A stretch of 13,928 nucleotides of DNA from Bimuria novae-zelandiae CBS 107.79 (Eukaryota > Ascomycota > Dothideomycetes > Pleosporales > Didymosphaeriaceae), in contig ML976695.1 in the NCBI GenBank assembly GCA_010015655.1, forward strand, positions 631,894-645,821, written 5' to 3'. The translations under genes and the position numbers were made by a program. The notes under the pieces are model-generated. The model had not been told where the DNA came from and ran no database searches. It saw only the letters and a list, made by a program, of their open reading frames with translations. Every line of letters starts with the position of its first letter. The stretch's first letter is position 1. Shown here piece after piece: positions 1-7,665 of this stretch.

Positions 1-2
1 AG

Positions 3-410
3 CAGCAGCTCCAGAGCTTCCTCTCTACTCCCCAGGGCCCTCACGATCTCTATATAGCGCAGCGCAGCGTCCAGAGCGTCGAGAATCCAGGTCGTACGAC
101 CCGGCTACTCCTACAGAAAGCAGGTAAGGCTCTAGCAGCTGCAAATGCTAGAGCTGCAGGCCTAGAAGCAGAGAAAAGACGACTTGAGCAGCAGCTAGAG
201 ATATCTACCTCTCAGCGTCAGCGTAAGCGCGTTCGAGTAGACCTAAATCAACGCTTTGCAGAGGTAGAGAGTATCAGGGAGGCTATGCGCGCAGCCGAGG
301 CTTCAGCAGTTCAACCACGTAGATCTACTGTATCAAGCACCTCAGAAGCAGCTGCTAGAGCTACAGTAGCTGCAGCGCTTGAATCTATGTGTAGTCAATG
401 GCAATCATAA
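3..410 (+). CDS. C-terminal part of a pogo/Fot1-type DDE transposase (5' truncated by window edge)
   Basis: This frame is open from the window edge to TAA at 408-410, giving 135 residues with no start in view. It begins with a stretch reading FLSTPQGPHDLYIAQRS, followed by QKAGKALAAANARAAGLEAE, a long Ala/Glu/Arg-rich coiled-coil-like helix, a basic patch (QRQRKRVRVD) and a Ser/Ala-rich tail. From memory of the family, fungal Fot1/pogo transposases end this way: after the DDE catalytic core comes a 'TP..P.DL' linker, then a KAGKA..AN.RAA helix. The catalytic residues and the N-terminal CENP-B-like DNA-binding domain would lie upstream. The absence of internal stops argues against heavy repeat-induced point mutation in this copy. 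It could be a live transposase or the intact tail of a broken one; the window cannot tell. Confidence 0.65.
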   Translation, partial: QQLQSFLSTPQGPHDLYIAQRSVQSVENPGRTTRLLLQKAGKALAAANARAAGLEAEKRRLEQQLEISTSQRQRKRVRVDLNQRFAEVESIREAMRAAEASAVQPRRSTVSSTSEAAARATVAAALESMCSQWQS

Positions 411-434
411 GAAGCGTTGTTGAGAAATCGTGTG

Positions 435-564
435 TTTTGTGCAGGTGTCGTGTTTTGGTGGGGTGGCCAGCTTACCCGGGTGGCCAGCTTACGTATCGGC
501 TAGCTTAGGTATTTCCCTTTCGTCGTAGATACATCCGCAGGCCAGGAGTCTTACCTGCACAAAA
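435..564. repeat. 12-bp perfect inverted repeat bracketing the direct repeats
   Basis: The sequence ttttgtgcaggt at 435-446 is the exact reverse complement of acctgcacaaaa at 553-564, with 106 bp between them. The interval contains the two 15-bp direct repeats. It may be substructure of the transposon terminal region, a fold-back end, or a small nested element. Its meaning is unresolved. Confidence 0.6.
461..492 (+). repeat. two 15-bp direct repeats at the transposon end
   Basis: The 15-mer gggtggccagcttac occurs at 461-475 and again at 478-492, a 17-bp period. A looser third match (ggctagctta) follows at 498-507. Short tandem motifs inside terminal inverted repeats are common transposase-binding sites, so these probably belong to the right terminal repeat of the element at the left edge. 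That is inferred, because the matching left end is outside the window. Confidence 0.75.
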
Positions 565-565
565 A

Positions 566-766
566 TGACCTCCGATCAATCTTCCCACCTTTGCACCATA
601 AGAATCTAAAAGTCACAACACTCAGGAAACCACAGAACACCGTATTCACGAAGACGAATGATGTTATTAACGCCAACGCACCAACAACGCACCCCAAGGT
701 ACGCCACGCCACGCAGCCTACAACGATAACCTTCTACCCATGCCCATCCCACGCTCTACCCAACAT
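566..766. other. IRE1 3' flank, strongly G-poor on the plus strand
   Basis: This stretch lies between the transposon end and the IRE1 stop codon (767-769, minus strand). It should hold the IRE1 3' UTR and polyadenylation site. The plus strand is rich in A and C and poor in G, so the IRE1 transcript would be G/U-rich here. I see no AATAAA on the minus strand and no credible gene; the overlapping short open frames look like chance. Confidence 0.5.
737..761 (-). other. possible G-quadruplex just after the IRE1 stop codon
   Basis: Read on the minus strand, 761 down to 737 contains four GGG runs (761-759, 750-748, 745-743, 739-737) separated by loops of 8, 2 and 3 nt. It begins 5 nt after the TGA of IRE1. 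One loop is longer than the usual 7-nt limit, so folding is only a possibility. Confidence 0.3.
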
Positions 767-3700
767 TCAAGGATTCGCCTGCGGAAAATACGGCTTGAAC
801 CTCGGCTCACTCTGCAACCCACACTCCACGACGCAATCAAAACAACTCATCAACAGCTTCGGGAACTTGCTCGTCCAATACTGCAAGTACCCATCTGGCA
901 GGGGCCCCACCCTTGCCTTGACACTCTCTTCCATATCCTCGTAGTGGTTCTTCTTATTACGCAGAGCACGGAGAAGATCCAGCATCTTATCCCCAGAATA
1001 CTTCCTCTGCTTGCCCAAGCTCGCGACGAAAGCATGGTCCAGTTTAGCCAGGAAGTTGCGTTTCTTGTCCAGGACTTCGTTGCTGTAGGTTTCGAGGATT
1101 TGAAGGTGCGTTGAGGGTGGCTCACGCATTTCACGCTCCCAGTGGTCGGAGCAGTCACAGAGGAAAGTGAGGCGTTTTTCAGCGGACCAGAAGAAGGGAT
1201 GGTTCATTACTTCGGCGGCAGTGGGACGGTCCTCGGGACGGTTCGACACCATCCAGGAGATGAGACGGATGGGCTCTTCCGAATCGACGCCGAGCTCGAG
1301 GCGCTCGAGACTGGCTTTGTTCTTCTTGATGTTGTATTCGCGCATCTGCGCCCAGCCTTCGTCGTCATCGAAGGGGTGCGACCCATTAGTGAGTACGTAG
1401 TAGAAGACGCAGCCGAGGGAGAAAATGTCGACAGCTCGTTTGACACCCTGCGACACAGGATCGCTCGAAGAGGCCGACTCACGGGAGTGACCTGTTGAGC
1501 TTCCATAACCAACATCTTTGGGTTGTAGAATAAGTTCCGGGGCCTTCCAACCGACAGTGCCCGCATTCCCGGTAGTGCCAATCAAGGTGCTCATGTTGTC
1601 AGGCAACGTCTTACAGAGTCCGAAATCTGATATGACAAGTCTTGGCCCGTTCTTTTGGTTTCGTTGAGGATACGCAATTAGTATGTTTTGCGGCTTGATA
1701 TCGCGGTGGATGATCCTCAAGCTGTGCAAGTGATGCACACCCTCAGCTAACTGATGAAGGGCTCTAGTCATGTTGCCATTGATCTCAGTGGCGAGGCGCA
1801 GTTGAGTATCTGTAAGATCACTGCTTGGCCTACCGTCTCTGTACAAATCAAAAAGGCTAGCTTGGCAAAGCTCGACAGCGATGTATAAGAAATGCTCGTC
1901 CTTCTCGTCATCGAAGTAACGGATGACGTTGGGATGAAGGTCGCTCTCTTGAAGCAGTTTGACCTCTTGTTCCGCGAGTCCAAAGTACTGGGGCAACATG
2001 CGTTTGACGGCGACTTCGCGGTCCTGGTACTTGTCAGAGTTGCACTAGGTGGTTGGATCCGCATACTTACGTTCCACTTGCCCGCGAAGACGAAGGTACC
2101 GCCGCTCCCATTTCCGAGAAGTCGATCGAAATCGATAGTAAGTTTACCGATTCGCTTGACATTTGACACATCTTGCACGTCGTCATTGACCATGCTCACC
2201 TCATCGGGATGTATGGAGATAGGCTCGTTAAGATGTTTCGCAGCGTCCACAATTTGGTCAATCTCATCACCTTCTTTCAGCTTTCGGTTCCTGCCTTTTT
2301 GGCCTCCACGCTTCCCTCGATGTGTTTTCTTCTTCTTTGGGGTAGAGGGTGCAGGAGCTTGGTCCTGCGAATTGCCATCGATGCTACCAGATCGTGCCTG
2401 TGCCACGCCGTCGATCGCAGACATGAGCCCATTTGTCTCTGAGGTAAGTTCCACTGGAGGAGATGCGTCGATTGTCGTGGTCCGTGAAAGGCTCAGGTCT
2501 TCTTCCTCATCACTGTCCGGAAGACTAGCGAAGGTGACCTTCTTCTTCTCTGATTCTGGAAGCAAAGGTCGCTCCGTTTCCGCCTTGACCTCTCCGACTT
2601 CTTCGACGTACTCCTTGAGCTCCTCTAGCACAGATCTCTCCGCAATAGAGAGGACGTTAGGCACTGCCACCGTAGATTTATCTGTGTTCACGACAGCAGG
2701 AGCGGAAGTACGCTCAACGGCGGCTGGCATGGGTCCCTCCACATTTTGTCTTTTATTCAACCTTGAGAGAAATTTCTTTAAGGGCGCTTGTGGTTTTTGC
2801 ATGGACCAGAATGCTATGGCAAGGCATAGAAGACTAGTCGCTGAGATTAAGCCGGAAATGGGAGACATTCGTGTCCAATGAGGGGATTGTGTCTCGATCG
2901 GCTGCGGCTTAGGCGGGTCCAAGGTCCTCAATATCGTCTCGATCGGTTGCGGGATACCTGCAGGGACCGAAATCGGTGGTTCATCTTTATGCTGATCATT
3001 CGGCGTGGGTGCAGCATCGATAAGAGACAGCATCTGGCGTGGCTCAGGCTGGTAATTGAGTTTGTGAACGCCCACAAGCCCCGTCCTCTCAGGTAAAATG
3101 TAAGAGCCCCCGCTGAGATATGCACCATATGTATAGCACGAGGCGTTGGGTGCGCCGTCGGTTACAGCTGGGTAATTGGCTTCGGACAAAGCATACCAGC
3201 TACCAGTGTCCGTAGTATTCAACCAAACACGCTGCGCCTCATCCTGCGAGAGGTCGAGGCTCACTGGCTGAGGAAGGAGGACAAGGGCCGGGTCGGGGTC
3301 ATTGTCATCGCCTTTACGTGCCACATCGAACACACGTGTGACCGGCACTCCTAGCTTCTGCTGGAACACGTAGTTCTTCTCGAAGTTACTCCGCTTCTTG
3401 TCGTACGCGATCACATCGCCATTGTATCGACTGACCAGGTACATCTCGTCCTTGGTCTTGACATACTGCCCTTGCAGATCCTTGTCTCGGGTATTCGATG
3501 TCCACTCCGCGTATTTGATAGTGCAAATGTGCTCACCAGTGTTCTTGTCGTGGACGCTGACGATGTATTCGGTCTGGCCTAGGTTGAAGAAGCCTTTGCA
3601 TTCGTGGTACTGGTTGCCATTGAAGTACTCTGGCGTTTTCGTATGGCAGCTTTCGGGTTCGGTCACGTTCATAGACCCGGCAGTACTAAAGCTTCGGGTG

Positions 3701-4452
3701 ACGCGTCCCGTGCTTGCATCGACGACCAGCATGAGGCTCTCCTTCTTGGACGTGTACACAACGGGAGGATCTTCGCTTGCGTAGGGATTGAGTTGGTCGG
3801 CCAACTGCTTGACGGTCAAGCCGAGGCTCTGCAGAACGGGATTACGCTGGCCCGGGGTGAGGATGTAGAGCGCGCCGTCTTCCTTGGGCTCTACGATCCA
3901 GATGAAGGGCTTGTTCCGCCAGCCATCGGTGGGCTCGGAATCGTTGGTGCTGTAGGTGGTCTCCAGCATGGGCTTCCCCACGTCCAGTTCCCAGATCTCC
4001 ATGCCGTTGTAGCGATTCCGCGCGTGAATATGGCCATCGACAGTCGCCAGGAGCATGAAGTCCTCAATTGTCCAATCGTCGATGGAGCGCCCAGCCGGTG
4101 TCAGAGCACCGGAGCCGGCAGCGTCCTTTGCATATTGGGCTCCGACAGCGGATTTCGCTGGAGCTGAGGGGACATATGTTCCCACGGCGCGCTCGTCTGC
4201 GGCGTGGATGTGTGTGAACGCCCGCTTCTTCGTGGCGCTGTCCAGCTTTGCGAGACTAGGCCCGTCGTTGTGTTTGGGGGGCAGGATGGTGTGCACGCTG
4301 CCGCCCTCGCTGGGAGAGCGGCCGTGGGCACGTTCCGGCGACTGCTGCTGCTGAGCGGCCGTGGAAAGCCATGGGAGGGCGAGGAGGAGGTGGAGGGCAA
4401 CTAATTTGGCGCTCAACGCCGGGCCAGCTCCAGGCGGCCGGCGACGCGGCAT
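767..4452 (-). CDS. IRE1: IRE1, ER-membrane unfolded-protein sensor kinase/endoribonuclease
   Basis: Exons are 4452-2071 and 2023-767, with a 47-nt intron at 2024-2070 (GTAAGT, CTGAC branch site, CAG), giving 1212 residues. Residues 1-33 form a signal peptide. A luminal sensor domain with four N-glycosylation sequons (N170, N262, N412, N436) precedes a membrane segment at about 529-551. The cytosolic linker has an acidic patch (646-652) and a Lys/Arg-rich patch (705-726). The kinase starts near 768: Gly loop 780-786, VAVK Lys801, HRD 900-902, DFG 927-929, APE 955-957. The RNase (KEN) domain follows, with the expected catalytic residues Tyr1136, Arg1149, Asn1150 and His1154 in RNKKNHY. In the family, oligomerised IRE1 splices HAC1-type mRNA without the spliceosome. 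An in-frame TAG lies 22 codons upstream with no intervening ATG, which fixes the start. The acceptor was chosen because it restores the usual G-loop to VAVK spacing; using the AAG 6 nt earlier would insert two residues (Tyr-Gln). All key residues are present. Confidence 0.95.
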
Positions 4453-5624
4453 CGTGTGGTGGGCGAGGGCGACCTTATGGTGCGGTTGCAGCCTGGGGCA
4501 GGCCTAGTGAGGGGAGGAGATGGGGCATCCGGTGGACAATGAGGGTGGATGGGAAAAGAAAGATTACGAGGACGTGCAAGACGGCCGAGGATAGCGCTGG
4601 CCGTTTGGCGAGAGGCGGGGAATGGTCCTGGGCTGAGTTCCGTGTGTGTGTGCCTCCGCCCTGGTCACCCTTTCCTTCGCGGAGTCAAGGGTGGTGAGCG
4701 GCGCCAGCGCTAATACAGGACTGAGTAAGAGCGCACCGTTCGTCCCGCTTAACAGCCGCACTCCAAAACACTGCAGATCGGTCCGTAATGATGACTACCG
4801 ACGGTCGAGAGCGAGGGATCCGTAGGGTGTGGAAAGACGCCAGGGGCGCTGTGCAGTTGCAAGTGTGCTCGTAAAGTTCAGCAGGCGGCCGCTATTGACC
4901 TCCGCCGCGACACAAAGATCCGGCAGATCGTCGCGCTCCCACAGAGTGATACCATCCGCCTGCATCCTTACTGAGCTGTGTCCACTCAGGAGCCCTCTGC
5001 AGCGCTGCAGGAGGTGGGCGCATCAGCGACATGCTCGGCCTTACGTGAGTCTGTACGCCCGATGCCCCGGCAGCATCATCACCATCATCAGGAGACAAAA
5101 TAAAAAGATCATATATTGTCCACCTATAGCCCTCGCAACGATTGGTGTCACATGGTCCCATCTATCAATTGCGAAGCGATCTCCAGCATCGGCATCGCAC
5201 ACGGTCGCACACGGATGACGGCACGGCAATCTACAGCAGCCCGATCATCTGCGAACCTTTGTGCAGCTGCCTCAGGTGAGACGCTGGTGGAGAGACTCGC
5301 CTCCAACCGGCTGTTCTCCACAGGCCAGAACCTCCATGAAACCCAATCGCCGTCTTGGACACCGACGTACCTCGCGCCATCCTTGCGCGAATACGCTTTT
5401 TGCCTACTCGAGCATAGGCGCAGCGTTGTCATGCAGCTTACAATCCGCTACCATGCTTAGAAAACGCAGCAAGCTTGACAGGGTACACACGCGCAACGCC
5501 CACTGTGACATTTTCGACTGCATTAAATTCTTCGTGCGAGTACTGTACACTCTATCTAGTGCCCATGCCATGTCGTTGCAGCATCTGATCAGTCATGTCG
5601 GGTCGCACCCGGTGCATCACACTC
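4453..5624. other. intergenic region: IRE1 leader/promoter and CCT2 3' flank
   Basis: About 1.17 kb separates the IRE1 start from the CCT2 stop, both on the minus strand. The part nearest IRE1 should hold its promoter and 5' leader, including the uORF at 4475-4528. The part nearest 5624 should hold the CCT2 3' UTR. A short CAT-type triplet run lies at 5074-5090. Several frames of 60-130 codons occur on both strands, but none has a recognisable domain, signal peptide or clean intron structure, and they overlap one another. I see no tRNA or other RNA gene. Confidence 0.5.
4475..4528 (-). promoter_or_regulatory. 17-codon uORF immediately upstream of IRE1
   Basis: On the minus strand an ATG at 4528-4526 opens a 17-residue frame (MPHLLPSLGLPQAATAP) that ends with TAA at 4477-4475, leaving 22 nt before the IRE1 ATG at 4452. 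It is in a different frame from IRE1 and does not overlap it. If the IRE1 mRNA starts upstream of 4528, the peptide frame sits where it could reduce initiation at IRE1. Whether it is transcribed and translated is not shown by sequence. A longer 65-codon frame (4761-4564) lies further upstream on the same strand. Confidence 0.4.
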
Positions 5625-7371
5625 CTACATGCGCTCCCTTCTCCGGGGTGCACTGCGTATGATGTTGTCTACCCGTAGTAGTAACTGTGGGGAATTAGTA
5701 CGTTTCGAGTGCGCGTAGCGAATGGGATGCACGTACCTCCGCTGCCTCAGAGGCTGAGGAAACAACCGCACGCTTCAACTTGTAGCTTTCGATGACGCCG
5801 AGCTCTCGCATGTCGGCAATGCCACCGCCAGGCTTGATGAGATCCAGCCCAGAGCTGGTCAAGCCCGAGTAGACGGCTTTTCGCAATCTGGTGACTAGAT
5901 CGCTTGAGTCCAACCCGGCGTTGTCCGCCAGGATTGTGGGTAGTTGTTGTAGAGCCTTCGAGAAGGATTCAACTGCGATAGCTTTTTTGCCGGCGACATT
6001 CTGTGCAGCTTCGGCAACAGCCTTGGCCATGTTCATCTCGGCACAGCCGCCACCCAACGTCGTCCTAGGCTCCTTGACCGTCTGCGAAAGCACAGCCAAA
6101 GCATCGTGGAGTGACCGCTCAGCCTCGTCAAGGAGCTGCTCGGTTGCTCCTCGGAGCACAATGGTGCATGCCCTACCAGCTGCTACGCCCGAAAAGCGGA
6201 TCAGTGTGTCCTCGCCAATTATGACCTCCTCAATCAAGTCGCAGTGACCAAGCTTGACTTGATCTGGGTGATCGAAAGTGGATGTGATCTCTCCTCCCGT
6301 GACCAATGCTAACCGCTCGACACCGTCGAAGTCAGCATGTTCGATGGAGCAGATACCAGCATCAGCGAAAAGTTGCTCGGGCCAGTTGTAAATCAATTGC
6401 CGGTTGACGAAGCAGTTGATGCCGTGGGCCTTGATGCGCTCGACCTTGGCCTTCATCTTCTCGCGCTCTGCCTTCTCAAGATCTGCAAGCGCACCGGTTG
6501 AATCCACCTTGACCCTTGCACCGAAGATTTTGATCTTGTCCGTGTCCATTGCGGTATTTGCGACCAAGATCTTCGCATTCTCTATCCGCTTCGGCTGGTT
6601 GACACCAAACTTCTTGTCCAGAATGAAGCCCTCGTCAAGGTACGAGTCCTTGAGCTTTCCTCCAGCCTTCTTGATGATCTGAATATGGGTGAGATCGGTG
6701 GAGCCTTTCATCCTCAGCACGGCGTCCACAGCGAGCTTTGCGAACTGTGTCCGGTCCTGGCTGAGTACCTTGGAACTCAATGTCGTCCGCGCAATAGCCT
6801 CAAGATCATCTCGGAACGCCTCCTCGTTCTTGCTGTTGTCCGTCGCTAGCTTCTCCAAGGCCTGCAGCGCAGCAGTGCTTGCTATTCTATATCCCTCGAT
6901 GATGGTCTGCGGGTGTATCTTCTGGTCCACGAGCTTCTCTGCCTCTCGTAGCAGCTCTGCCGCCAGAACCGTAACAGAGGTTGTTCCGTCGCCGACCTCG
7001 TCATCCTGAACTTTGGAGATGTTGACCAGTACTTTCGCGGCGGCGTTGTCGAGGGCAATCGCCTTCAGGATAGTAGCTCCGTCGTTTGTGACCATGATCT
7101 CGCCAGTGGAACTATGCACTTTTGTAAGCAATGCTCGCCAGGGAGCTTTCCATGCACATACGCAGACTGTAATATCTTGTCCATGCCCTTGGGACCCAAT
7201 GTGCTCTTCACCAAATCACCGACGGCGATGGCACCCACAAAGGCGGAAAGACGCGCATTCTCGCCCTTCTCTTCCGTCACGTCCTCTGCAAAGATCTGGG
7301 TGGGGTTTTGGTACGACTGAAACGTGTTAGTGAAATGCAACACATCATAGATACGGGCGTGAGCATACCAT
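5625..7371 (-). CDS. CCT2: CCT2, beta subunit of the TRiC/CCT cytosolic chaperonin
   Basis: Exons are 7371-7369, 7316-7162, 7111-5737 and 5684-5625; introns are 52, 50 and 52 nt, all GT..AG. The spliced product has 530 residues, normal for the family. CCT2 is one of eight paralogous subunits in each ring of the cytosolic ATP-driven chaperonin that folds actin, tubulin and WD-repeat proteins. Visible signatures are [12 protein letters not shown] (34-45) and VTNDGATIL (60-68) in the nucleotide-binding part, GDGTTS (93-98), [12 protein letters not shown] in the middle, GGGCAEM (406-412), and a C-terminus reading [17 protein letters not shown] then RRERM. The beta-subunit assignment rests on the NPTQIF N-terminus, the [19 protein letters not shown] stretch and this tail. 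The first coding exon is the start codon alone, joined in frame to SYQNPTQIF, the length expected of fungal CCT2. Without the last splice the protein would end in an unrelated 13-residue tail. It is divergently transcribed from SAD1. Confidence 0.95.
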
Positions 7372-7665
7372 AGCGAGACCAAACGATAGACAGCGAAGAA
7401 AGGGTATCTACTGAAACGTGGGGTAGTTCTGGCGGTGCCTGCCTGGACGCGCGAACTTTTTGGCAAGTGCGCCCGCCGCATGAAGCTCGGACCCACCGTC
7501 AACATCGCCAAGGCCGGCGCCGTCACGGGCTTTTGCTGCCTTGACTTTTCAATTCCATGTTATAACTGCCTGTCGCAAGCTTTTTCGGACGCTCTTCACT
7601 AAACCTAGGTTCAATCGAAGGAACACATCTTTGTCCTGCATTGACACGCCAATTCCACAACCACC
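7372..7665. promoter_or_regulatory. divergent promoter shared by CCT2 and SAD1
   Basis: Only 294 bp separate the CCT2 start codon (minus) from the SAD1 start codon (plus), so both promoters and both 5' leaders must lie here. The SAD1 ATG sits in a good context (caaccaccATG). I looked for a heat-shock element (alternating GAA/TTC at 2-nt spacing), which might be expected near a chaperonin gene, and saw no clear one. No TATA box is obvious. Confidence 0.6.

Larger units (their letters stand above)
1..564 (+). mobile_element. 3' end of a pogo/Fot1-like (Tc1-mariner) DNA transposon
   Basis: The left edge carries the tail of a transposase reading frame (stop at 408-410), followed by about 150 bp of noncoding DNA with two 15-bp direct repeats and a 12-bp inverted repeat. 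That arrangement is expected of the 3' terminal region of a fungal pogo/Fot1-class cut-and-paste element. The rest of the transposase and the left terminal repeat lie outside the window, so the exact right boundary and the TA target duplication cannot be fixed. The end at 564 is simply the last base of the inverted repeat. The element points toward the 3' end of IRE1 and stops about 200 bp short of its stop codon. Confidence 0.6.

Noticed and set aside
591..944. 117-codon plus-strand frame overlapping the IRE1 3' end
   Set aside because: It overlaps the KEN RNase coding region in antisense and shows no motif.
2030..2070. 41-nt version of the IRE1 intron ending at AAG
   Set aside because: It leaves only 4 nt between branch A and acceptor and adds two residues to a conserved kinase spacing; the CAG 6 nt further fits better.
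1892..2881. 329-codon open frame on the plus strand
   Set aside because: It lies entirely antisense to IRE1 exons and intron. Its translation is low-complexity Ser/Phe-rich sequence mirroring the IRE1 linker codons, with no domain.
5148..5432. 94-codon minus-strand frame in the IRE1-CCT2 gap
   Set aside because: No recognisable domain, signal peptide or leader, and other frames overlap it on both strands. A chance frame in GC-rich DNA is the simpler reading.
5261..5662. 133-codon plus-strand frame
   Set aside because: It runs antisense into the last exon of CCT2, is rich in Arg, His, Ser and Cys, and shows no domain.
7512..7526. CCT2 starting at the upstream ATG at 7526
   Set aside because: It would add about 70 residues not found on CCT2 proteins, whereas splicing at GTATGC gives the normal N-terminus.
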